DNA from: Bacillota bacterium
Lineage (GTDB): Bacteria; Bacillota; Clostridia; Christensenellales; Aristaeellaceae
NCBI GenBank assembly: GCA_023411395.1
Contig: JAEYOV010000061.1
Location: 1-64,000, forward strand
DNA length: 64,000 bases
Direction: 5' to 3'
Shown here: positions 33,536-41,506 of the stretch, piece by piece
How the letters are laid out: every line of letters begins with the position of its first letter
Numbering within the stretch: position 1 is the first letter of the stretch
Notes under the pieces: model-generated
Told to the model about the DNA's origin: nothing
Seen by the model: only the letters and a program-made list of their open reading frames with translations
The model's database searches: none
Program-made: the position numbers and the translations under genes

Positions 33536-34677
33536 TACTTTTCGCCTCCCTTCTTGTTCGCGGGCCGGAAGGGCTTCGCTGCGATTTCCCCTGCGGCTTT
33601 CAATACGCGGCCGCAGGCGGCCCAGGAGAACTCCCTGGAGCCGAACAGGCCCTTGCGGTAAAAGAGGATCACGCACATCAAAAGCAGGGAAAAGATCACC
33701 ATACGGAGCCCGGCGATGGCGGGCACCTGTGTAAATCCCAGGGAGAAGCCGCCATCCAGCCAGCGGAGCCATTCCTTGGCGATGGTGATGACGAACGCGC
33801 CCACGATGGTGCCGGATATGCTGCCCATGCCGCCCAGCACCACGATGAGCAGTATGTCGTACGCCAGTATGAAACGGAACAGCAGGGGATTGATGGAGCC
33901 TACCACGCTGGCCAGCAGCCCGCCGCCGATACCGGCCAGGACGCTGGAGAGGATGAAGGAGAACATCTTGTGCTTGAACAGGGATACACCCATGCCCTCC
34001 GCCGCCACCTCATCGTCCCGGACAGCTTTGAATACACGGCCGTAGCTGGTATTCATCAGCCGCCGCATGAGGATGACGGCCAGGATCATGATGCCGAAGG
34101 TCCACCATAAATTCGCCGTGGGCGGAATGTTTTTGATGCCCACCGCGCCGTTGGTGATGGTTTGCATGTTGGTGAAGATCACCCGGACAATTTCCGAAAA
34201 TCCCAGGGTGGCAATGGCAAGGTAATCACCCCGGAGCCTTAAAACCGGGAAGCCGATCACAAACGCGAACGCGCCGCTGGCCAGGCCGCCGATGAGGAGG
34301 GCTATGGGGAAGGGAAGCTGGATGGCGCCCAGCCAGGGGGCAATGGGCTCCAGGTAGAAAACGCCCGCCTTGGCCTCGGGCGACATGAACAAAAGCGTGG
34401 TGACATACGCGCCGATGGCCATAAAACCGGCTTGCCCCAGGGAAAAAAGGCCGGTAAAGCCGTTCACCAGGTTCATGGAAAGCCCAAGAACGGCATAGAT
34501 GGCGCACATGTTCAGGATACGGATCTGATAGGGGTCGCCGATCTGCTTGCCGCTTAGCAGCAAGAGAAATACAAGGACAGCCAGCAGCGCTGTTGCCGTC
34601 AGCAGCGCATACGTGCGGCTTTTTTTTGTCATCCGGGAGGCGATGCCCATAAAGGCGGGGGAAGCGTTTTTCTTCAT
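33535..34677 (-). CDS. livM: Branched-chain amino acid ABC transporter permease LivM
   Basis: The 380-residue permease has about ten hydrophobic segments. Family motifs include GLSMNLVNGFTGLFSLGQAGFMAIGAY (N-terminal half) and the EAA-like segment near MGVSLFKHKMFSFILS. The C-terminal tail after the last helix is long and basic. Two ATG are possible: 34683 touches the AGGAGGG, while 34677 has it at 7 bases and is preferred. It pairs with LivH. Confidence 0.94.
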   Translation of the reverse strand: MKKNASPAFMGIASRMTKKSRTYALLTATALLAVLVFLLLLSGKQIGDPYQIRILNMCAIYAVLGLSMNLVNGFTGLFSLGQAGFMAIGAYVTTLLFMSPEAKAGVFYLEPIAPWLGAIQLPFPIALLIGGLASGAFAFVIGFPVLRLRGDYLAIATLGFSEIVRVIFTNMQTITNGAVGIKNIPPTANLWWTFGIMILAVILMRRLMNTSYGRVFKAVRDDEVAAEGMGVSLFKHKMFSFILSSVLAGIGGGLLASVVGSINPLLFRFILAYDILLIVVLGGMGSISGTIVGAFVITIAKEWLRWLDGGFSLGFTQVPAIAGLRMVIFSLLLMCVILFYRKGLFGSREFSWAACGRVLKAAGEIAAKPFRPANKKGGEK

Positions 34678-34689
34678 AGCCATCCCTCC

Positions 34690-35589
34690 TTACACCTTGT
34701 CGGTGACCACTTCGCCCATCAAGCCGGTAGGCTTGGCCAGGAGAATGACGATCAGCGCCACAAAAGCAAACGCGTCCTTGTACCCCGACAGCGACGGTGC
34801 AAAGAACACGATCAATATCTCCATAACGCCCAGGATCAGCCCGCCGATCACCGCGCCCGTCACATTGCCGATACCGCCGATGACCGCGGCGATGAAGCAT
34901 TTCAGGCCCGGCATCATGCCCGCGTAAGGCTCGATGCGTGGATATTTCAGCCCCCACATGATGGCCCCCACGGCGGCCAGCAGCGAGCCGATGCCGAAGG
35001 TGGCGGCGATGACCTGGTTGATGCGGATGCCCATCAGCTTGGCGGTTTCAAAATCCTTGCTCACGGCCCGCATGCCCATGCCCACCTTGGTATGGTGGAT
35101 CAAAAATTGAAGGCCCAGCATCAAAAGGCCCATGATGACGGGCACGAAGACGGATAGCCACTTGAAGCGCAGGCTCCCCAAAACAATATTACTGTCAAAA
35201 ATGGGCAGGCTGGGAAACTGCCTGGGAACGCCGGTGAACAGAACCGTGGCAAGGTTCTCCAGCAGATACGAAACGCCGATGGAGGAGATGAGCAGCGATA
35301 TGCGGGGCGCGCTGCGCAAGGGGCGGTAAGCGGCGCCTTCGATCAGCATGCCAAGCAATGCCGTAGCGGCAAGCGCCAGCAAAACAGCGGCCCACCACGG
35401 TATGAAGAATACGGTCACACCAAAAAAAAGAAAATACATGGACATCATGAAAATGTCGCCATGGGCAAAATTGATGAGCCTCAAAATGCCGTATACCATG
35501 GTATATCCCACAGCAATCAACGCGTACAGGCTTCCCACCGTCAAGCCGTTGATCAATTGCTGAAGGAAATTGACAAACGTCATAGGCAC
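34690..35589 (-). CDS. livH: Branched-chain amino acid ABC transporter permease LivH
   Basis: The 299-residue permease has the LivH hallmark NGLTVGSLYALIAVGYTMVYGILRLINFAHGD near the N-terminus and a C-terminal KCFIAAVIGGIGNVTGAVIGG. It has about eight helices. The GTG at 35589 has GAGG 7 bases upstream; an ATG at 35583 is the alternative. It lies between livK and livM and is separated from livK by a perfect hairpin. Confidence 0.94.
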   Translation of the reverse strand: MPMTFVNFLQQLINGLTVGSLYALIAVGYTMVYGILRLINFAHGDIFMMSMYFLFFGVTVFFIPWWAAVLLALAATALLGMLIEGAAYRPLRSAPRISLLISSIGVSYLLENLATVLFTGVPRQFPSLPIFDSNIVLGSLRFKWLSVFVPVIMGLLMLGLQFLIHHTKVGMGMRAVSKDFETAKLMGIRINQVIAATFGIGSLLAAVGAIMWGLKYPRIEPYAGMMPGLKCFIAAVIGGIGNVTGAVIGGLILGVMEILIVFFAPSLSGYKDAFAFVALIVILLAKPTGLMGEVVTDKV

Positions 35590-35667
35590 GCACCGTCCTC
35601 ACCGCAGGCTCAAAGCCACTTCGCGTCTTTGATGCGCCCGGCCTGCACAAATCCCAAGACAAAGGAT

Positions 35668-35694
35668 GCGGGCGGCGACAAAATCGCCGCCCGC
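35668..35694. promoter_or_regulatory. Intercistronic hairpin livK-livH
   Basis: GCGGGCGGCGA and TCGCCGCCCGC form a perfect 11-base stem with a CAAAA loop and no T run. It probably stabilises or partly terminates the message after livK. Confidence 0.7.
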
Positions 35695-35713
35695 GAGGGG
35701 TGTTCTTTAGGAT

Positions 35714-36838
35714 TTATTCCACGACAACCGTATCGAGGTAAACGAACTTGCCGTCTTTCACCGTCTTGATGACGGCCATGTTCTTGATGGCGTCGCCGTT
35801 TTCGTCAAACTTCAGCGCGCCGGTAACGCCCACCATTTCCAGGGAAGCCAGGGCATCCCGAAGCGCGGGCCCGTCGGTGGTGCCGGCTTTCTCGATGGCC
35901 CTCACGGCCGCCATGTAAGCGTCAAAGCCCAGCGCTGTCACGGCACCTTTGGGCTTTTCGCCGCCAAACTTAGCAGCATAAGCCTCCAGAAATTCGGTGC
36001 TCTCGGCGGTAGGCGCGGCATCGGCGTCAAAGAAGGTGGTAAAGCGGCAGGCTTCCACAGCGGCCCCGCCCACGTCGATGATGGCCTGGGTCTCCCAGGT
36101 GTCGCCGGCCAGGAAGGGTACGTCGGCGTAGCCCATGTCGCGGGCCTGCTTCATCAGGAGGCCGGGCTCCAGGAAGTCGCTGGGCATGAAGATGACGTCG
36201 GGGTTGGCGGCCATGACCGTGGTAATCTGGGAGGAGAATTCCTGGTCGCCCACGTTGAAGTAGGCTTCCGCGACGATGTTTTCAGCGCCGAAGGCTTCCA
36301 CAAAGTATTTGCGAAGGCCGATGGCGTACACGTTGGAGATGTCGCAGATCACGGCAGCCGTCTTGGCGCCCAGGTTGTTCTTGGCGTAATTGGCCAGCAG
36401 CGTGCCCTGGAAGTCATCCAGGTAGCACACGCGGAAGTAGTACTCGTTGCCCAGGGTTACGTTGGGGTTGGTGCAGGAGGTGCCGATGGCGGGCACCTGG
36501 GCATTTTTGAAAATGTTGCCGCCGGCGATGGATAGGCTGGAACCCCAGGAGCCGACCACGATATCCACCTTTTCGGCATCCACCAGGCGGGCGGCGGCGG
36601 TTGCGGCTTCCACGTCGTCAGACTTGTTGTCCACCGGGACCAGAACGATGGGACGGCCCAAAACTTCGCTCACCAGAGAATGGGCGACCTGGATGCCTTC
36701 CAGCTCCATCATGCCGCCGGCGGCCTTGGCGCCGGTGAGGGGCTCGAATATGCCGATTTTGATGGGTTCCGCTTCCGAAAGCGCTAGCGCGGGGACAAAC
36801 AGGAGCATAGCAAGAACGAGGGCTACGACCTTCTTCAT
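35714..36838 (-). CDS. livK: Branched-chain amino acid ABC substrate-binding protein
   Basis: The 374-residue secreted protein has a signal peptide (about 1-20, MKKVVALVLAMLLFVPALAL) without a lipobox Cys. The mature part shows IKIGIFEPLTGAKAAGG, VGSWGSSLSIAGGNIFKNAQVPAIG and YVGYISLG-like features of Peripla_BP_6 proteins. It binds a branched-chain or related amino acid for the LivHMGF importer. It is first in the operon and has its own promoter at 36883-36911. The AGGAAG site precedes the ATG. Confidence 0.94.
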   Translation of the reverse strand: MKKVVALVLAMLLFVPALALSEAEPIKIGIFEPLTGAKAAGGMMELEGIQVAHSLVSEVLGRPIVLVPVDNKSDDVEAATAAARLVDAEKVDIVVGSWGSSLSIAGGNIFKNAQVPAIGTSCTNPNVTLGNEYYFRVCYLDDFQGTLLANYAKNNLGAKTAAVICDISNVYAIGLRKYFVEAFGAENIVAEAYFNVGDQEFSSQITTVMAANPDVIFMPSDFLEPGLLMKQARDMGYADVPFLAGDTWETQAIIDVGGAAVEACRFTTFFDADAAPTAESTEFLEAYAAKFGGEKPKGAVTALGFDAYMAAVRAIEKAGTTDGPALRDALASLEMVGVTGALKFDENGDAIKNMAVIKTVKDGKFVYLDTVVVE

Positions 36839-36882
36839 AGAGTCTACTTCCTTTCAATTGTCTTCCCTTGGTGCTGTCATCT

Positions 36883-36911
36883 ATTATAATCATTAAAAGT
36901 GAAATATGCAA
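36883..36911 (-). promoter_or_regulatory. Promoter of the liv operon
   Basis: On the minus strand: -35 TTGCAT (36911-36906), 17-base spacer, consensus -10 TATAAT (36888-36883). Confidence 0.75.
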
Positions 36912-37005
36912 TAGATACGGTGGATGGATGAAAGAAAGTACAATATTGCGGGCTGCCAACGTGAAAAAACGACGCTTTTTTACAGGCACATTGCAGAATG
37001 TTGAT

Positions 37006-37034
37006 AAGAAAAGGGCCCGGCAAACCACCGGGCC
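37006..37034 (-). terminator. Terminator of the Rrf2-MetNI-like operon
   Basis: GGCCCGG (37014-37020) pairs with CCGGGCC (37028-37034), followed on the minus strand by CTTTTCTT. It separates this operon from livK. Confidence 0.7.
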
Positions 37035-37051
37035 GCATAGGGGAACCATGT

Positions 37052-37708
37052 CTACTTTTCCGCGTTTTGGGCGAACCGGAAAGACAGCCTGCTTACAAGG
37101 AAAAACAGGAAAGCCAGCAGCAAAAGGCATAAAAACCATGTGAGTCCGTCTGTTTGCAACAATCCGTCCCGTAATGCAAGGCCCGTCAGCCCGCCGCCCA
37201 CCGCACAGCCGGCTACCGATCCCATGGCCAAAAGAAAGAGGGCGGTTTCACAAAGCGTGTGGAGGAGCCTGTTTTTTCCAAGCGGTATAAGAACGCGGCG
37301 GATCAGCCCCCAACCTGAAAGCCCCGAAGCCAGAGCCATTTCCAGGGTGGATTCATCGATGGCATAAAACGCACCATACACATGAAAGGTCAGATGGGCC
37401 GTCGCGCCCAGGGACAAAAGCAACGCTGCCGCCGTGCCGTACGCCATACCGGAGGTGCGCTGCATCCATAGAAGGAGCATGGGCATAAGCCCCAGATACC
37501 AAAGGGAACGGAGGCAGGGCAGCGCCTTAGTACCGGCGGGCCGAGGCTTTGCGCTGCGGGAAAGCAGCGGATGACGCCGGAAAAACAGCCACAAGCCCAG
37601 GGAGCCGCCTGCGATGGAAGCAATGACAAGGGGAAAAAGCAAAAGGAACAGCGTCTGCAAAAAGGCGTTCACAAGCGGGGCCGCCTGCGGGAAGGGATAG
37701 TCATACAT
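37052..37708 (-). CDS. MetI-like ABC transporter permease
   Basis: The 218-residue membrane protein has the size of MetI and about five helices. The EAA-like loop is LASGLSGWGLIRRVLIPLGK, followed by MGSVAGCAVGGGLTGLALRDG, which corresponds to the AGxxGGGGLG region of MetI. Similarity is weaker than for a normal methionine permease. Its start overlaps the ATPase gene by 8 bases. No MetQ-like binding protein is near. The substrate is uncertain: methionine or another small molecule. Confidence 0.75.
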   Translation of the reverse strand: MYDYPFPQAAPLVNAFLQTLFLLLFPLVIASIAGGSLGLWLFFRRHPLLSRSAKPRPAGTKALPCLRSLWYLGLMPMLLLWMQRTSGMAYGTAAALLLSLGATAHLTFHVYGAFYAIDESTLEMALASGLSGWGLIRRVLIPLGKNRLLHTLCETALFLLAMGSVAGCAVGGGLTGLALRDGLLQTDGLTWFLCLLLLAFLFFLVSRLSFRFAQNAEK

Positions 37709-38711
37709 CCTGGATCACCTCCGCCCGGTAGGTATGCGCCTTTAAGTATCCCAGAACGGAAACCATCAAAGCCGGTTCCGCGTTGAAGGAAACATACATT
37801 TTGCCAAGGGGCTTTCCGCCGATGTATTCGATGCGGCCCTGCAGAATGTTGAACTCCACGCCAAAGCGCTGGGCTGTTTCGTACAGGATAGGTTCGTTGG
37901 CCGGGTCGCCCATATACTCGATGCACACGATGGTGCCGCAGGCGTGCTCCTTCACATCGGGGGGCAGCCCGAAGGATAACTGCTGGGCAAGAAACTCCCC
38001 GGTGAAGGGGTGCCGGGGGGTGGAGAACAGGGAAAACGTATCATTCAATTCGACCACCCTGCCATCCTGCATCATGGCCGCGCGGCCGCAAAGGCGCTTG
38101 ACCGCGTGCAAATCGCAGGTGGACAGCACAAGCGTTAATTCAAGTTCGTTATGAAGGTGCTTCAGCAGGTTCAGTATGTTTTCCCCGGCGGCAGGCGTCA
38201 ACCCCCGGGTAGGTTCCATGCAAAGCAGTATCCTAGGACCCGCGGCCAGGGCCCTGGCGATGGCACCCCGCTTTTGCTGCTCCATGGTTAGCGCACCGGG
38301 ATAAGCGCCGCCCAATCCCTCCAATCCGGTGAGCGCCAAAAGCTTACCCACCCTGCCGGAGGTTTTTGCGTCCGTTAAGCCGGATGCACCGAGCGGGAGG
38401 GCGATGCTGTCCCGCAAAGGAAGATTGTTCATCAATGCGGGAGAAGAAAGTACCATGCCCACCTGATGGCGCAGGGCGGAAAGATCATGTCCGCTCAAGC
38501 GGGTCACGGAACGGCCATCCATCAATACATCGCCCCGGGTGGGCGTGACCAATCCGTTCACCGTGCGAAGGAGTGTGGATTTGCCGGCCCCTGCATGACC
38601 GGCGATGCCGAAAATCTCCCCGGCTTCTATGGTGAAGGATACATCCTCCAGGATAAGCGGCCTGCCGTTTTTTGCAGCGTTTGCAACGGACACGTGCTGA
38701 AAAGCGATCAT
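37701..38711 (-). CDS. MetN-like ABC ATPase with lost catalytic motifs
   Basis: The 336-residue protein has MetN architecture, including a C-terminal NIL domain (about 262-336). Walker A is intact (GHAGAGKST, 38-46). The Q-loop Gln is Ser (S89 in GMVLSSP); the signature LSGGQ reads LTMEQ (141-145); the Walker B Asp is Met (ILLCMEP, M165; E166 is kept); the switch His is Cys (STCDL, C199). Such a protein could still bind ATP but should hydrolyse it poorly. It follows an Rrf2 regulator by 33 bases and overlaps the MetI-like gene. The frame is open throughout, so this is divergence rather than simple decay. Confidence 0.82.
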   Translation of the reverse strand: MIAFQHVSVANAAKNGRPLILEDVSFTIEAGEIFGIAGHAGAGKSTLLRTVNGLVTPTRGDVLMDGRSVTRLSGHDLSALRHQVGMVLSSPALMNNLPLRDSIALPLGASGLTDAKTSGRVGKLLALTGLEGLGGAYPGALTMEQQKRGAIARALAAGPRILLCMEPTRGLTPAAGENILNLLKHLHNELELTLVLSTCDLHAVKRLCGRAAMMQDGRVVELNDTFSLFSTPRHPFTGEFLAQQLSFGLPPDVKEHACGTIVCIEYMGDPANEPILYETAQRFGVEFNILQGRIEYIGGKPLGKMYVSFNAEPALMVSVLGYLKAHTYRAEVIQDV

Positions 38712-38744
38712 GAAAAGTCTATCCTCCCGCATGGACGGTTTGGG

Positions 38745-39182
38745 TCAGATGACGTAATTGTCTGCCGCGTGGCGGTTGTAATCCTCCACCAGTTCGGCCA
38801 GGGTGATATGGTCCACCACCTGCTCGATGGCATCATTGATGCGGGTCCATACGTTGTTCACTACCAAATGGGCGGCGATGTCGCCCGTTTCCTGTCCGCT
38901 GTCCACAGGGCTGACCACCGACAGGTCGCCCTCCATGGTGCGCAAGATCATGCCTATGGTGTATTCGCCGGCGCTGCGGGTAAGCTGGTACCCCCCTTGT
39001 GCGCCTCGCACGCCCCGCAGGTATCCGGCGCGGCTTAAGGGGGTGATGATCTGCTCCATGTATTTTTCCGGAAGCTCCTGGCGGCTGGCCACTTCCTTCA
39101 AGGGAATGTAGGAGCCGTTGTTGTGCAGGGCCAGGTCCAGCATGAGGCGCATGCCGTACCGGCCTTTGGTGGAAATCTTCAT
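38745..39182 (-). CDS. Rrf2 family regulator (CymR-like, no Fe-S Cys)
   Basis: The 145-residue protein begins with the Rrf2 N-terminus MKISTKGRYGMRLMLDLAL and has the winged-helix segment IITPLSRAGYLRGVRGAQGG. The three Cys that bind the cluster in IscR/NsrR are absent; I find no Cys at all. This favours a CymR-like or small-ligand role over Fe-S sensing. The start at 39182 follows GGGAGG; a longer reading to 39206 has no site. It heads the operon with the MetNI-like genes and has palindromes upstream. Confidence 0.9.
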   Translation of the reverse strand: MKISTKGRYGMRLMLDLALHNNGSYIPLKEVASRQELPEKYMEQIITPLSRAGYLRGVRGAQGGYQLTRSAGEYTIGMILRTMEGDLSVVSPVDSGQETGDIAAHLVVNNVWTRINDAIEQVVDHITLAELVEDYNRHAADNYVI

Positions 39183-39219
39183 GGACGGGTGCCTCCCACG
39201 ATCCAATTACAAAATTCCT

Positions 39220-39234
39220 ATGGAAATACCATGA
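39220..39234. promoter_or_regulatory. Candidate Rrf2 operator
   Basis: ATGG (39221-39224 region) and CCAT form the inverted repeat TATGG-AAATA-CCATG upstream of the Rrf2 gene. It may be the regulator's own operator. Confidence 0.35.
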
Positions 39235-39314
39235 AAGTATGCTAACATTGACGGCAGCATTTGTCAACGGGCACGGGAAAGATGCGGAAATTTGGGCGGG
39301 TGTACGCAAATGCC

Positions 39315-39344
39315 TTGACAGTCCATTTCCAAATGGCATATCAT
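39315..39344 (+). promoter_or_regulatory. Promoter of the ybaK operon with internal palindrome
   Basis: -35 is the consensus TTGACA (39315-39320), with an 18-base spacer and -10 TATCAT (39339-39344). The inverted repeat CCATTT-CC-AAATGG (39323-39336) fills the spacer, an ideal repressor site. Its GGAAAT core also occurs in the nearby Rrf2 palindrome. Confidence 0.65.
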
Positions 39345-39380
39345 GGATTCGTTTACAACAATACATAAGGAAGCGATCGC

Positions 39381-39869
39381 ATGTCTGTGGAACGGGTGAA
39401 ATCCTATCTTGCAAAATACCGTATGGACGGCCGTGTAATGGAGCTGGCGCTGTCCAGCGCTACGGTGGAGCTGGCGGCCAGGGCATTAGGCACACAGGAG
39501 GCCCGGATCGCCAAAACGCTGTCCTTTCAGGGGCCGGAGGGGCCCATCCTTTTGGTGGCCGCGGGGGATGCGCGCATCGACAACGGGAAGTTCAAAGCCG
39601 CATTCGGTTTGAAGGCCCGGATGCTTTCCCCCCAGGAGGTAATCGAAAGCGTGGGCCATGCGGTGGGCGGCGTATGCCCCTTTGCCATTGAAAACCCGGC
39701 GGTAAAGGTGTATCTGGACGCATCCCTCAAGCGCTTTGAAACGGTGTTCCCCGCCTGCGGCTCCGGAAACAGCGCGGCGGAGATGACGCTTTCGGAACTG
39801 GAGCTTACAAGCCAATGCGCTGGCTGGGTGGATGCCTGCAAGGGCTGGCAGGAGGAATCAATATCATGA
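39381..39869 (+). CDS. YbaK/EbsC-type aminoacyl-tRNA deacylase
   Basis: The 162-residue protein has the YbaK/ProX fold motifs RIAKTLSFQGPEGPILLVAAGDARIDNGKF (about 42-70) and the VGGVCPFAIENPAVKVYLD segment. Family members hydrolyse mischarged aminoacyl-tRNA, such as Cys-tRNA-Pro or Ala-tRNA-Pro. It is cytosolic. It overlaps the thioesterase-like gene by 4 bases and has a strong promoter with an operator-like palindrome. Confidence 0.92.
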   Translation: MSVERVKSYLAKYRMDGRVMELALSSATVELAARALGTQEARIAKTLSFQGPEGPILLVAAGDARIDNGKFKAAFGLKARMLSPQEVIESVGHAVGGVCPFAIENPAVKVYLDASLKRFETVFPACGSGNSAAEMTLSELELTSQCAGWVDACKGWQEESIS

Positions 39870-40237
39870 CAGGAAAACAGGAAGCAATCGTTACGGAGGA
39901 ATTGACCGCCCGGCATATGGGCAGCGGATGCCTTGCCGTTTTTGCCACACCGGCCCTGGTAGCGCTGATGGAAAACGCGGCCTGCAACGCTCTCATTGGT
40001 ACGCTGGAGGATGGCGTGACCACTGTCGGTACACGCATCGAGGTGAGCCACGAGGCGGCCACGCCCCTTCACATGCGGGTGTGGGCGGAAGCAAGGCTTG
40101 TTTCTAAGGAGGGGCGGGCATATGAATTTGAGATCACGGCCTATGACGAATGCGGTTTGATCGGCAAAGCCTTTCACCGGCGGGTGGCCGTCAAGGCAGC
40201 GCGCTTTCAAGAAAAAGCGGACGCAAAGCGGGCATAA
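39866..40237 (+). CDS. Hotdog-fold thioesterase
   Basis: The 123-residue protein has the hotdog features of fluoroacetyl-CoA thioesterase-like proteins: LAVFATPALVALMENAAC with the conserved Glu, and TTVGTRIEVSHEAATP. It should cleave an acyl-CoA thioester; the substrate is unknown. The ATG at 39866 overlaps the ybaK stop (ATGA) and follows AGGAGGA. A GCGGAAA/TTTCCGC hairpin at 40239-40273 lies after the stop. Confidence 0.88.
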   Translation: MTGKQEAIVTEELTARHMGSGCLAVFATPALVALMENAACNALIGTLEDGVTTVGTRIEVSHEAATPLHMRVWAEARLVSKEGRAYEFEITAYDECGLIGKAFHRRVAVKAARFQEKADAKRA

Positions 40238-40333
40238 AGCGGAAAGAACCCGGATCAACCGGAGCATTTCCGCCCATTAAAGAAGGAATTTCCCGGCGGA
40301 TTTCCCAAGGATGAAGGACGGATGGGTTAAAAC

Positions 40334-41506
40334 ATGCAAACCACTTTCCTGCGCAGGACATGGGTGGAGATCGACCTAAGTGGCATCGTGCATAATTATA
40401 AGGAAGCATGCAGGCTTTGCGGGCCTAGAACGAAGGTGACCTGCGTTTTAAAGTCCAACGCCTACGGCCACGGGGCGGCGGAAGTGGCGAAGGCGCTTTC
40501 TGATGCGGGAGCGGAAAGTTTTGCGGTAAGCTGCGCCCGAGAAGCCTTTGAACTGCGCAGGGCGGGTATTTCGCAGGAGCTTTTCATCATGACCGTTACC
40601 GAGGAAGAGGCGCTTGAGGAGGCCATTCGGCAGGATATCCAACTGACTGTGACATCCCTTCAGCAGGCCATTTTGGTGGATCGGGCCGCTGCCATAGTGC
40701 GGAAAACCGGTGTTGTCCATATCAAGGTTGATACGGGCATGCACAGGCTGGGTTTTGTACCCGGTTCCCAGGCAATGGAGGACATACTGGCAATCGGCCG
40801 GCTTGCGCATGTGCAGGTGCAGGGACTGTATTCCCATTTGGCGCTGTCCAACAGGGAGCGGGATGAAAAGCAGCATGATTTGCTAAAGGGAATGCATGAT
40901 TCCCTTGCGGAACGCGGGATGCGCATTCCCGAGATGCACCTGTGCGATTCCATCGGGTTGGTTCGATACCCCCAATGGCAGTATGACCGGGTGCGCACCG
41001 GGGCGCTGCTTTTCGGCGTGCGGCCCATGGGCAGCGAAAAAATGGATTTTGACTGCCGGGAGACGCTGCGTTTCAAAACCGTTGTCGCCCAGGTGATGAA
41101 TGTGGCTGCCGGGGAGACGGTGGGGTACGACAGCGATTCGCCGCTGACACGTGATTCCCGGGTGGCCACGCTGTGTGCGGGCTATGGCGACGGGTATCCC
41201 CGGTGCATGTCCCGTGTGGCCAGCGTGCTTATTCGGGGGAAGCCGGCTCCCGTGCTGGGGCTTGTGTGCATGGACCAGATGATGGTGGATGTGACGGATA
41301 ATCCCGATGTGAAAGAGGGGGATGAAGTTACGCTGCTGGGGGGAGGCATCAGCTACATGCAGTATGCCGCGTGGGCCCGCACCAACAGGAATGAAGCCAT
41401 CACCATCATCAGCCGCAGGCCGCCGCGGGTGTACATGAAGGACGGGCATATCGTGAAGGTGCTGGATTATCTTTCGCAGGAAGAAGGGATACGGTGTGAG
41501 CTATGA
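40334..41506 (+). CDS. alr: Alanine racemase
   Basis: The 390-residue PLP enzyme interconverts L- and D-alanine. The PLP lysine is K40 in VLKSNAYGHG, and the catalytic Tyr lies in CAGYGDGYPR near residue 280. The N-terminal TIM barrel and C-terminal beta domain match the usual length. Specificity for Ala over Ser cannot be proven by eye. Its end overlaps the GTG of the M20 gene by 11 bases, linking it to a peptide-degrading operon rather than only to wall synthesis. Confidence 0.94.
   Translation: MQTTFLRRTWVEIDLSGIVHNYKEACRLCGPRTKVTCVLKSNAYGHGAAEVAKALSDAGAESFAVSCAREAFELRRAGISQELFIMTVTEEEALEEAIRQDIQLTVTSLQQAILVDRAAAIVRKTGVVHIKVDTGMHRLGFVPGSQAMEDILAIGRLAHVQVQGLYSHLALSNRERDEKQHDLLKGMHDSLAERGMRIPEMHLCDSIGLVRYPQWQYDRVRTGALLFGVRPMGSEKMDFDCRETLRFKTVVAQVMNVAAGETVGYDSDSPLTRDSRVATLCAGYGDGYPRCMSRVASVLIRGKPAPVLGLVCMDQMMVDVTDNPDVKEGDEVTLLGGGISYMQYAAWARTNRNEAITIISRRPPRVYMKDGHIVKVLDYLSQEEGIRCEL

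Noticed and set aside
37701..38711. MetN-like gene as a simple pseudogene
   Set aside because: The frame is intact over 336 codons with a preserved NIL domain and a coupled permease gene, so loss of motifs alone is not enough to call it broken.
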